Positions 1 through 6,146 of a stretch of 10,630 nt of DNA are shown here, one piece after another. The translations under genes and the position numbers were made by a program. Below the pieces are notes generated by a model that searched no databases, was not told the DNA's origin, and saw only the letters and a list, made by a program, of their open reading frames with translations. Location: NCBI GenBank assembly GCA_910579145.1, contig CAJTTQ010000071.1, positions 1 to 10,630 of the forward strand, given 5' to 3'. Position 1 is the first letter of the stretch. Every line of letters begins with the position of its first letter. Source of the stretch: an uncultured Eubacterium sp. (GTDB lineage: Bacteria; Bacillota; Clostridia; Lachnospirales; Lachnospiraceae).

Positions 1-2
1 AC

Positions 3-262
3 CAGTTTACATCCACTGCTTCATTTGTGTCAAAGGGACAATTAGTATCAATAACTACAGATACGTTTGAATTAAAGGGTGGAAATTTTATTTCAAAAAT
101 ATATTGTGGAATTGCAAATTGGTTTGGCCATGTCATGTCCGATGTTTCAGGTAGTTCAGGTAGTAGAGGTAAAATGGGTAGAGGTGCGGGGGTAGTTTTG
201 CCTTTCTATGAATTGTTTGGTTTTTGTAAATTTGGGAAATTAAATGTCGGGAACATTAAAGA
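3..262 (+). pseudogene. 3' fragment of an unidentified protein gene, broken at its downstream end
   Basis: The frame starting at base 3 is open from the window edge and gives protein-like sequence: a TTDTFELKGGNF stretch, then CGIANWFGHVMSDVSGSSGS, then RGAGVVLPFYELFGFCKFGKLN. The conserved-looking core is an H-x2-MSD-x2-GSSGS element followed by a Gly/Arg-rich loop and an LPFYELF motif. I recall similar motifs in uncharacterised bacterial proteins that can sit next to glycine-zipper genes, but I cannot name the family. After about 243-267 the same frame becomes Cys/Trp/Arg-rich nonsense that is only the out-of-frame reading of the Gly/Ala-rich gene beginning at 244. I therefore read this as a gene truncated at its 3' end by a deletion or rearrangement. 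The 5' end lies outside the window, so the true start is not visible. The GTG at 27 is only an internal Val codon. Confidence 0.5.
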
Positions 263-954
263 AGGTATCTATAGGTGCAGGAGTTCTGCTTGGTGGTTTA
301 GGCGGAGCTGCTGTTGGCACCGCTGGGGGTTTTGCTGCAGCAGGCGCAACAACGTCTGCTGTTATGGCACTAGGAACAGCTTCTACGGGAACTGCGATTG
401 CTTCGTTAAGCGGTGCAGCGGCAACAAATGCAACTCTTGCAGCACTTGGTGGTGGGGCGATTGCTGCTGGCGGTGGAGGGATTGCGCTGGGAACTACTAT
501 GTTAACAGCGGCAACATTAGGTGTTGGTTTACTTGTTGGTGGTGTTATTTTTAATGTTACAGGCTGCAAATTATCTGATAAAGCGGATGAAGCATGGGCT
601 CAAATGGAAAAAGCTGAAAAGACGATCCATGCGATATGCTCATACTTGAAACAGTTGAAATCTGCGGCAGAAGAGTATACGAGATCTCTCGTTACGGTAA
701 GGGATAAGTATGAAGAGTTCTTTGGTTATATTTCATATGGAGTAGACAATTTACATAAAACTGATTGGAACGATTTTACAGATGAGGAGAAAATCGCAAC
801 TCAAAATGCGGTTTTATTGGTGGGGTTGTTATATAAAATGTGTCAGGTCAGCCTGGTAAATAAAGCGGCAAATGATCAAGATATGAATACGGTCAATACG
901 AATGCTATTACAGATTCTATTAGAAACGCGAATTCTGTATTGAGTCATTTGTGA
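244..954 (+). CDS. Glycine-zipper membrane-associated protein, probably N-terminally truncated
   Basis: A 236-residue product. Residues about 8-105 are extremely rich in Gly, Ala, Ser and Thr and carry repeated small-residue motifs (GVLLGGLGGAAVG, AALGGGAIAAGGGG, LGVGLLVGG) typical of glycine-zipper helices that pack in or on membranes. Residues about 110-165 (KLSDKADEAWAQMEKAEK onward) are charged and probably helical or coiled coil. The rest is a mixed soluble tail including DWNDFTDEEK and an AVLLVGLLYKMC segment. I recall this arrangement from longer uncharacterised proteins, about 300 residues or more, with an additional charged N-terminal region before the zipper. Here that region is missing: the ATG has only a weak Shine-Dalgarno (GGGA), an in-frame stop (TAA 241-243) lies directly upstream, and it abuts a broken gene in another frame. 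Expression is uncertain. Membrane or lipid association is inferred from composition; biochemical function is unknown. Confidence 0.6.
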   Translation: MSGTLKKVSIGAGVLLGGLGGAAVGTAGGFAAAGATTSAVMALGTASTGTAIASLSGAAATNATLAALGGGAIAAGGGGIALGTTMLTAATLGVGLLVGGVIFNVTGCKLSDKADEAWAQMEKAEKTIHAICSYLKQLKSAAEEYTRSLVTVRDKYEEFFGYISYGVDNLHKTDWNDFTDEEKIATQNAVLLVGLLYKMCQVSLVNKAANDQDMNTVNTNAITDSIRNANSVLSHL

Positions 955-967
955 AGAGGAATTGCAG

Positions 968-1053
968 ATGGAAGCGGATACGACAGATGATGTCGCGGAG
1001 TATTTGAGTATTTTTTTGAGCACTTGGATATTGAAATGTTAGCAGAAAAGTAA
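968..1053 (+). pseudogene. Short coding remnant with frameshift at a T7 tract
   Basis: The ATG at 968 follows a GAGG (about 955-959) at workable distance and opens MEADTTDDVAEYLSI. The frame then runs through seven consecutive T (1011-1017) and stops at 1040-1042 after 24 codons. If one T were added, the frame would instead continue FFEHLDIEMLAEK and stop at TAA 1051-1053, an acidic, amphipathic C-terminus that looks more protein-like than the native reading. I infer a tail fragment of a lost gene, or a tiny gene with a homopolymer indel. It belongs to the same AT-rich decayed patch as the genes before it. Function is unknown, and the evidence is limited to reading-frame quality. Confidence 0.25.
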
Positions 1054-1086
1054 TATTATATTTATATGATTGTTAATTATATAGAT

Positions 1087-1092
1087 TATAAT
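1087..1092 (+). promoter_or_regulatory. Candidate -10 box (TATAAT) upstream of the AlbA_2 gene
   Basis: A perfect TATAAT lies 48 bases before the ATG at 1140, in a strongly AT-rich stretch (1050-1095). No convincing -35 hexamer sits 16-18 bases upstream; TTGTTA at 1070-1075 is too close. It is plausible as the promoter of the downstream group but weak on its own. Confidence 0.3.
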
Positions 1093-1139
1093 AGACTTCA
1101 AAACCTTTGACAAAAATAAGGATAAGGAAGGTGACATAA

Positions 1140-2507
1140 ATGCCTGAGAGCCAAAACCTTGAGTGGAAAAGCAAATGGAAAGACGATTATCTGGAATGGA
1201 TTTGTGGTTATTCCAATGCGCAGGGTGGTAAAATTTATATTGGTTGTGATGATAATGGAAATATTATCGGTCTCCCGAACGCCCACAAGCTGCTTGAGGA
1301 TATTCCGAATAAAGTCAGAGATACTATGGGTATTATTGTCGGCGTCAACCTTTGTGAAGCAGACGGGAAAGAATATATCGAGATTGACGTCCCCTCTTAT
1401 CCGATTGGCATTTCCTGTAAGGGTGTCTATTATTATCGCAGCGGGAGCACGCGCCAGATCCTGACCGGTCCCGCACTGGAAGCTTTTTTGATGCGTAAGC
1501 GTGGTGCCACCTGGGACAACCTCCCGCTTCCGGCGTTTTCGCTGAATGATGTTGACGATGCGATCGTAGAACGATTTCAGGGGTGGGCGTCCAAAAAAGG
1601 ACGTATTGATAAAAGCGTTTTGGATGAGCCGAAGGATGTTCTTATGGAAAAGCTGCATCTGATGAATGGTTCGTACCTGACTAATGCGGCAATGCTCCTG
1701 TTTTCCAGAGACCCCGAGAAATGGCAGCTTGGTGCATTCGTTAAAATCGGATTTTTTGAGAACGATGCCGACTTGCTGTATCAGGACGAAGTACACGGTT
1801 CTATTTTGGAGCAGATTGACAAAATTGTGGAACTTGTCTATCTGAAATACATGAAGGCAAAAATTACTTATGAAGGAATGCAGCGTATTGAACGATATTT
1901 TGTGCCTGAAGAGGCCCTGCGGGAGGCTTTACTAAATGCCCTGTGCCATAAGCAGTATCAGTCCGGTGTTCCTATCCAGATCAGTGTATACAACGATAAG
2001 CTTTATATCGCGAACTGCGGATGCTTGCCGGAGAATTGGACATTGGAGAATTTAATGCGTAAACACGCGTCCAGTCCTTACAATCCAGGTATTGCCCATG
2101 TGTTTTATTTAGCGGGCTTTATTGAAAGCTGGGGGCGTGGAGTAGAAAAAATCTGCTCTGCCTGTCAAAAAGATGGTGTCCCTCAACCCGTATATACGAT
2201 CCATCCTAGCGATATAATGATCGAGTTTACCGCACCAGAGGACAGGATCATCCATTCTGTTACCGACAGGGTGACAGAAAAGGTGACAGAAAAGGTGACA
2301 GAAAAGGTGACAGATCATATCGATGAAAAATCGATTCAAATTCTACAGCTTATTTCTGAAGATCCTGCATATACTTCTACAGCGATAGCTAAAAAACTGT
2401 CATTAAGCAGAAAAACTGTTTCACAGCGATTGAAAAAGCTGAAAGAAAAGAGTGTGATCGAACGCATCGGCTCTGACAGAAAGGGTTATTGGAAAATAAA
2501 CATCTAA
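1140..2507 (+). CDS. AlbA_2 (Schlafen-type) domain ATP-binding transcriptional regulator
   Basis: A 455-residue protein of the family often annotated as 'ATP-binding protein', 'AAA-4' or 'RecG-related'. Residues about 5-115 match the AlbA_2 nucleic-acid-binding domain (EWKSKW, then NAQGGKIYIGCDDNGNIIGL). Residues about 255-365 resemble a GHKL-type ATPase: the N-box-like REALLNALCH at 261-270 and SWGRGVEK around 330-337. Residues 374-391 contain V-T-[DE]-[RK] repeats, and residues about 396-455 form a winged helix with SRKTVSQRLKKL as recognition helix. The start is supported by AAGGAAG at 1124-1130. Such proteins are thought to be DNA-binding, ATP-responsive regulators, often in accessory or defence-rich regions, but their targets are mostly unknown. 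It ends 29 bases before the HAD gene, so cotranscription is possible. The family call is firm; the physiological role is not. Confidence 0.88.
   Translation: MPESQNLEWKSKWKDDYLEWICGYSNAQGGKIYIGCDDNGNIIGLPNAHKLLEDIPNKVRDTMGIIVGVNLCEADGKEYIEIDVPSYPIGISCKGVYYYRSGSTRQILTGPALEAFLMRKRGATWDNLPLPAFSLNDVDDAIVERFQGWASKKGRIDKSVLDEPKDVLMEKLHLMNGSYLTNAAMLLFSRDPEKWQLGAFVKIGFFENDADLLYQDEVHGSILEQIDKIVELVYLKYMKAKITYEGMQRIERYFVPEEALREALLNALCHKQYQSGVPIQISVYNDKLYIANCGCLPENWTLENLMRKHASSPYNPGIAHVFYLAGFIESWGRGVEKICSACQKDGVPQPVYTIHPSDIMIEFTAPEDRIIHSVTDRVTEKVTEKVTEKVTDHIDEKSIQILQLISEDPAYTSTAIAKKLSLSRKTVSQRLKKLKEKSVIERIGSDRKGYWKINI
2271..2318 (+). repeat. Tandem 12-bp coding repeat (VTEK units)
   Basis: Three identical copies of GTGACAGAAAAG (2271-2282, 2283-2294, 2295-2306) are followed by a diverged fourth (GTGACAGATCAT, 2307-2318) and preceded by a related GTTACCGACAGG. 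Each unit encodes V-T-E/D-K/R and lies in the linker between the ATPase-like domain and the winged helix. The 12-bp period keeps the frame, so copy-number change would alter linker length without breaking the gene. Confidence 0.9.
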
Positions 2508-2520
2508 ACTACGATATGAC

Positions 2521-2527
2521 AGGAGGA
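2521..2527 (+). promoter_or_regulatory. Ribosome binding site fixing the HAD gene start
   Basis: AGGAGGA lies nine bases before ATG 2537. An upstream in-frame TTG at 2489 overlaps the preceding gene, has no Shine-Dalgarno and would add residues not seen in HAD proteins, so this site decides the start. Confidence 0.8.
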
Positions 2528-2536
2528 CTCCTATCA

Positions 2537-3139
2537 ATGCTGAAACACGTAATACTCGATATGGGAAATGTGCTTCTCGACTACAACCCGGGAGCTGCGC
2601 TGGACCGTTTTTTTGAAACAGAAGAAGACAAAGCGCTCATCCGACGTGAATTATTTGACGGTCCCGAATGGATCCAGGGTGATCTGGGGTATATTACAAA
2701 CGAACAGCGGTATGACGGTGTGAGGAAACGGGTGCCGGCGCGCCTTCATGAGAGGTTAAGGGCCTGCGTGGACGGATGGGATTTCTGCATGATCCCCTTA
2801 GAAGGAGCCATTCCGTTCTGTCAGTTTGTAAAAGAACGGGGATATGGCATTTATGTTCTATCCAATGCCGGCCTCGAATTCTACCAGTATTTTTCAAAAT
2901 ACTTTGACCCCGCGTTTTTTGACGGTATCGTTGTATCTTCGGAAGTGCATCTTGTAAAACCCGACGTAAGGATCTATCAGACCTTGCTGGAAAAATACGC
3001 GCTAAAAGCCGAGGAGTGCCTGTTTATTGATGATAGGCAGAACAATGTAGATGGCGCTATGGCATGTGGTATGCAGGCCTATCGTTTTCAAAATGATTTT
3101 GGGACACTGAAAAAAATGTTAGGAGGGACACTACCATGA
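2537..3139 (+). CDS. HAD superfamily subfamily IA phosphatase (YihX-like)
   Basis: A 200-residue protein with the haloacid dehalogenase motifs in order. Motif I is ILDMGNVLLDY with the predicted nucleophile Asp8; motif II is VLSN (Ser109-Asn110); the motif III Lys is Lys141 in LVKPD; motif IV is FIDDRQNN with Asp165 and Asp166. A helical cap (about residues 17-85) lies between motifs I and II, as in subfamily IA. The usual second Asp of motif I is Gly (D-M-G-N-V), a variant shared with E. coli YihX, a sugar-phosphate phosphatase. Substrate is most likely a small phosphomonoester, but it cannot be read from the sequence. Its stop TGA overlaps the start of the next gene as ATGA, so translation of the two is probably coupled. 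Confidence 0.85.
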   Translation: MLKHVILDMGNVLLDYNPGAALDRFFETEEDKALIRRELFDGPEWIQGDLGYITNEQRYDGVRKRVPARLHERLRACVDGWDFCMIPLEGAIPFCQFVKERGYGIYVLSNAGLEFYQYFSKYFDPAFFDGIVVSSEVHLVKPDVRIYQTLLEKYALKAEECLFIDDRQNNVDGAMACGMQAYRFQNDFGTLKKMLGGTLP

Positions 3140-3489
3140 TATTTTTACAATACGCCAAATGCAGTACATGTAAAAAAGCAAAAAAATGGCTGGACGAGCA
3201 TGGGATCGCATACACCGACCGGCCAATCAAAGAAGAACATCCGTCAGCAGAGGAACTAAAACAATGGCACGAAAAAAGCGGACTGCCGCTCAAACGGTTT
3301 TTTAATACGAGCGGAATGATGTACCGGGAAATGAACCTAAAGGAAAAACTTCCGGTGATGAGTGAGAAAGAGCAGTATGAACTGCTGGCCTCAGATGGTA
3401 TGCTAGTAAAACGACCGCTTGTGATCACGGATGACCATGTGCTTGTCGGCTTCCGTGAAAACGAATGGGAGCAGACGCTTTTATCTTGA
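3136..3489 (+). CDS. ArsC/Spx/MgsR family thioredoxin-fold protein
   Basis: A 117-residue protein beginning MIFLQYAKCSTCKKAKKWL. The Cys9-x-x-Cys12 pair sits at the N-terminus of the first helix, as in Spx, MgsR and ArsC-like reductases. It also has the expected PIKEEHPSAEEL segment, the LPLKRFFNTSG region and a LVKRPLVITDD motif carrying the Arg-Pro pair. Full length for the family. Members act either as redox-sensing partners of RNA polymerase (Spx type) or as glutaredoxin-like reductases; the sequence does not decide between them, and nothing nearby suggests arsenic resistance (no arsR, arsB or acr3). AGGAGGG at 3121-3127 provides the ribosome binding site, and the ATG overlaps the HAD stop by four bases. 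A terminator-like hairpin follows. Confidence 0.85.
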   Translation: MIFLQYAKCSTCKKAKKWLDEHGIAYTDRPIKEEHPSAEELKQWHEKSGLPLKRFFNTSGMMYREMNLKEKLPVMSEKEQYELLASDGMLVKRPLVITDDHVLVGFRENEWEQTLLS

Positions 3490-3504
3490 AGATCTGGGAA
3501 ATAG

Positions 3505-3543
3505 ACGCGAGCCGGAATGACTGAACTGTCGTCCGGCTCGTGT
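3505..3543 (+). terminator. Intrinsic terminator-like hairpin between convergent genes
   Basis: The arms ACGCGAGCCGGA (3505-3516) and TCCGGCTCGTGT (3532-3543) pair over 12 positions with one G-U, around a 15-base loop. A moderately T-rich run follows (TTCTTTATTTT, about 3548-3558). It lies 16 bases after the stop of the Spx-family gene and about 30 bases from the stop of the convergent gene, so it may serve both strands. The T-tract is not perfect. Confidence 0.7.
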
Positions 3544-3574
3544 GTGGTTCTTTATTTTGAATATACAGGGAACT

Positions 3575-4501
3575 CTAGTTTTTGGCAGCGTCTGTCAAAA
3601 ATGCTTTCACAAACGTAACGTTTTCTAAAAGGATGATCGATTTCCACCAGTTAGCGGCCAGTTCAAATTGTTTAAAGTCGTTGTACCACTGCCAGGTGAC
3701 ACGGAAAGCACCGTCTTCCTGCTGGGCGGTTGAGAGATATGCGAGTTCTGCCTCAACGATTTCTTCGTTTCCGGGATAGAGTATGCTGTCCCGGCTGCGG
3801 ATAAAACGCGAGGGGAGCGCCACGTATTCCTTGCCCCACCGCTCGGTTTCCTGGCAGATGTGCTGTGGGACGAGCTCGATGAGACGCTTTTTAAGATCAT
3901 CCAGATCAATGACATCCGTGATCCCGCCCTCGTCCAAATAGTCGAAAAGCTGGATATAACAGCCGAGCTGATGATCTTCGTGAATGGGGTAGTTTTTTAC
4001 AAGCCACTCATACGCGTTGATGGCTGCCGCTTTTCCCTTTTCCCAAAGGTCGCTCTCTTTCGGCGCGTGGAACAGAATGAAACCGGCCAGTGCAGCCGTG
4101 GGATTTGGCGTGTATTCTTTAGGTTCCTCGTAACTCCACCAGTAGGCGTGTGGATAGTTGTCATTTGTCGGGACCGTGGCATTCCACTGTTTCAGGTCGT
4201 CTTGGTAGTCGTTTCCGCTGTCCAGATAGCGCAGGACGCCCTGGATGATCGGATGAGAAGAATCCCGGCAGCCGATGTCCCATAACGTCTTGGTCGCGGT
4301 CCAGGTTTCAAGCGGCGCGGAGAACGGATTGAACGAATCCGGTTCAATGGCGTGGCCGAAGCCCCCATCTTCATTCTGGTGAAAGGAGAGGCAGGTCAAA
4401 ACATCTTCCAGACTGCCATTTTCCATATAGAAACGCCATAACGCAAATTCCACCGGCCTTGCGTTCCGGTATATAAATTCTTTTGCTTTATTAAAATCCA
4501 T
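3575..4501 (-). CDS. Alpha/alpha-toroid protein, prenyltransferase/squalene cyclase-like
   Basis: About 308 residues. The protein carries Q-x-[ED]-DG-[GA]-F repeats: SFHQNEDGGFGHAIEPD near residues 40-55 and TAQQEDGAFRVTWQW near residues 260-275. These resemble the QW/prenyltransferase repeats that build alpha-alpha barrels in squalene-hopene cyclases and protein prenyltransferase beta subunits. There is an aromatic-rich middle (YPHAYWWSYEEP). I see no DxDD cyclase motif, and the protein is about half the length of a true squalene cyclase, so catalysis as a terpene cyclase is doubtful. No signal peptide or membrane helix is visible. I chose the ATG at 4501 because GAGG (4508-4511) sits six bases upstream; an ATG at 4513 adds four residues but has no ribosome binding site. 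It is probably transcribed separately from the AraC gene upstream. Confidence 0.7.
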   Translation of the reverse strand: MDFNKAKEFIYRNARPVEFALWRFYMENGSLEDVLTCLSFHQNEDGGFGHAIEPDSFNPFSAPLETWTATKTLWDIGCRDSSHPIIQGVLRYLDSGNDYQDDLKQWNATVPTNDNYPHAYWWSYEEPKEYTPNPTAALAGFILFHAPKESDLWEKGKAAAINAYEWLVKNYPIHEDHQLGCYIQLFDYLDEGGITDVIDLDDLKKRLIELVPQHICQETERWGKEYVALPSRFIRSRDSILYPGNEEIVEAELAYLSTAQQEDGAFRVTWQWYNDFKQFELAANWWKSIILLENVTFVKAFLTDAAKN

Positions 4502-4587
4502 GTTGATCCTCATTTCTGCGCAGACGGCTTTTTTTTGCCGGTCGTGTGGCGCGTATTTTAATTCCGCTTAGGGCAGATCGTGTAATC

Positions 4588-4596
4588 ATGATACCA
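4588..4596 (-). promoter_or_regulatory. Candidate extended -10 promoter for the toroid-protein gene
   Basis: On the minus strand the sequence reads TGGTATCAT, an extended -10 (TGn plus TATCAT), about 87 bases before the ATG at 4501 and between it and the stop of the AraC gene. No good -35 is seen. It is tentative, but the 110-base gap supports separate transcription. Confidence 0.3.
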
Positions 4597-4611
4597 TAAA
4601 AAGAATATCAG

Positions 4612-5460
4612 TTATTGTAAAAATGCGACGTTTTTTTCTGCCTTTTTTACCGCTTCCCGCAGAGTGATGGAATGGAACTTCTTAAAATCTTTCAAAAGAT
4701 GCGCCTGATCGGTGTAGCCAAACCGGGACACGGCATCCTGCACGCAGAAATTTTTATTAAAGAGGGCGTCCCTCCATACTTGCTGGTAACGAAAGAGGGA
4801 GGATAGTTTCTTTGGCGTAACACCGATATTTTCCTGAAAGACCCGTTCGATCTGCCGGCGGCTGACATGGACTTCCCTGGCCAGCCAGTCAACGGGCAGG
4901 CGCCCTTCATGCCGGAGCATTTCTGCCATGCAGTCGGTGATGATCCGGTTTTTGCGCTCAGGATGAAGATGCCGCAGCAGGATTCGTTCCGCCAGCGGAA
5001 TGCGCTGTTCTATAGAAGTGATGTCAAACAGGAAAGGTTCTATTTCTTTTACGATTTTGGAAAAATAGCAAGCGGCGTCGAAAAATCCGTTTTTGGTTTC
5101 ACGCATGGACTCATCGCTGAACAGTACGGCGCTCCACGCATAAAAACGGATGGCAAATGTGGAGATCGTACAAAATTCTCCGGTTTTTTCCTGCGAGTAA
5201 AAACTTGAGTCGTTCATTCCGCAAAAGCTGTTGTACAAATGATTATTCGTAAAATTCGTCTGAAAAATAATGTCCATGCAGGTGTCGGGGATCACGACCT
5301 CCGCCGCATGATGGCGCGCTGTTTCGGTATACGGGCGGAGGCTGCCCCAAAAGCATCGGATATAAGGTTTTAACGCCTCGCAAGGCTCATATTCCTGATA
5401 GGTTTCATCCCCCGAGAGGGGAGTCGCTGTCAGCGGTCGGTAAATCTGGTAAAAATCCAT
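4612..5460 (-). CDS. AraC family transcriptional regulator
   Basis: A 282-residue protein. Residues about 187-273 form the AraC/XylS double helix-turn-helix: LPVDWLAREVHVSRRQIERV is the first HTH, and VQDAVSRFGYTDQAHLLKDF with the FGYTDQAHL signature is the second. The N-terminal half (CEALKPYIRCFWG, then EVVIPDTCMDIIF) resembles the sensory domain of AraC proteins sometimes annotated DUF6597, which likely binds an unknown small ligand. The start is supported by AAAGGAA at 5466-5472. It follows the ABC permease by only 32 bases on the same strand, suggesting that it is the last gene of the GntR-ABC operon, or that it controls it or a neighbour. Its target is not evident from sequence. Confidence 0.85.
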   Translation of the reverse strand: MDFYQIYRPLTATPLSGDETYQEYEPCEALKPYIRCFWGSLRPYTETARHHAAEVVIPDTCMDIIFQTNFTNNHLYNSFCGMNDSSFYSQEKTGEFCTISTFAIRFYAWSAVLFSDESMRETKNGFFDAACYFSKIVKEIEPFLFDITSIEQRIPLAERILLRHLHPERKNRIITDCMAEMLRHEGRLPVDWLAREVHVSRRQIERVFQENIGVTPKKLSSLFRYQQVWRDALFNKNFCVQDAVSRFGYTDQAHLLKDFKKFHSITLREAVKKAEKNVAFLQ

Positions 5461-5492
5461 AGGAGTTCCTTTCCGGTGTCTGTCTGTTTGCG

Positions 5493-6146
5493 CTAAAACT
5501 CTTTGTTCTGCATAATGCGGCCGCTGACCGCGCAGGAGACGGCGACCGCTGCAGCGGCGGTTAAAAATGCGAAGAGATCGACCAGGGCGACGTGTACGGC
5601 GGGCAGGGTATCTAAAATCTGCTCGAGATCAATGCCGATGGATTTCAGTCCCTTTGCGCTTAAATACGCAGCGACAACCGCGACGGCAAATGCTAAAAAC
5701 ATAGCGATCCTCCCTTTCTCGCTGCCGAACTTGAACTGAAAAGGAAGTAAAATAGAAAGCATGACAGCGAAAACCGGGATCAGTAGGAGTGATTCGACTG
5801 AAAAATCAAAGAGAGAAACCTCCCCCTCTGTCGCCAGCTTGAATATGATCGAAATGAAAAATCCCACGGTCCAGGTAAAGCTGCCGAGTAGTAAGCCAAA
5901 GACATATTTTTCTACCGCAAACATTTTTCTGCTTACCGGCAGCGTCATCAGGAACAGGTAGCCATTGTCGGTCTCGTCGTAGGTAATCGTGCTGAGCACA
6001 AAAGAAAAACCGATAAAAGAGAGGTAGGCGATGACAAATGTGCCGTCGGAATTGAAATTAAGCATGATGGCAAGGAACAAAAGGATGACCAGAAATCTTT
6101 TCTGTTTCCATATCAGCCGAGCATCTTTGATGAGTAGTCCTTTCAT
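5493..6146 (-). CDS. ABC-2 type transporter permease
   Basis: A 217-residue integral membrane protein. Hydrophobic segments lie near residues 16-34, 37-56, 86-110, 121-139, 148-165 and 184-205, giving about six membrane helices. The N-terminus MKGLLIKDARLIWKQKR and the TYDETDNGYLFLMTLPVSRKMFAVEKY loop are characteristic of the ABC-2 permease family found with GntR regulators of the YtrA type. It overlaps the ATPase gene as ATGA (start at 6146-6144, ATPase stop at 6145-6143), with AGGAGGG (6155-6161) as ribosome binding site inside the ATPase gene. It should form a complex with that ATPase, presumably as a homodimeric exporter or an antibiotic- or envelope-stress-responsive pump. Substrate is unknown. 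Confidence 0.85.
   Translation of the reverse strand: MKGLLIKDARLIWKQKRFLVILLFLAIMLNFNSDGTFVIAYLSFIGFSFVLSTITYDETDNGYLFLMTLPVSRKMFAVEKYVFGLLLGSFTWTVGFFISIIFKLATEGEVSLFDFSVESLLLIPVFAVMLSILLPFQFKFGSEKGRIAMFLAFAVAVVAAYLSAKGLKSIGIDLEQILDTLPAVHVALVDLFAFLTAAAAVAVSCAVSGRIMQNKEF

Noticed and set aside
263..554. Continuation of the upstream frame-3 reading through the glycine-zipper region
   Set aside because: The translation is a Cys/Trp/Arg-rich string caused by reading GGT/GCA/GCN-rich sequence out of frame; only the part before about 262 is protein-like.
240..569. Minus-strand Pro/Ala-rich reading of 109 codons
   Set aside because: It is the antisense of the Gly/Ala-rich segment; no ribosome binding site or independent protein-like features.
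1098..1796. Minus-strand 232-codon reading
   Set aside because: It lies entirely opposite the AlbA_2 gene, whose domain motifs are unmistakable; the antisense protein shows no family features.
2521..2532. AGGAGGACTCCT as a hairpin hiding the ribosome binding site of the HAD gene
   Set aside because: Only a four-base stem is possible with a four-base loop; too weak to call a regulatory structure.
2489..2536. Upstream TTG start for the HAD gene
   Set aside because: It overlaps the preceding gene and has no Shine-Dalgarno, while ATG 2537 has AGGAGGA and opens with the HAD motif at the expected place.
4526..4542. ACGGC-T8-GCCGG as a terminator after the AraC gene
   Set aside because: The T run is the loop rather than a tail, and the stem is only four or five bases; it also lies downstream of a possible promoter for the next gene.
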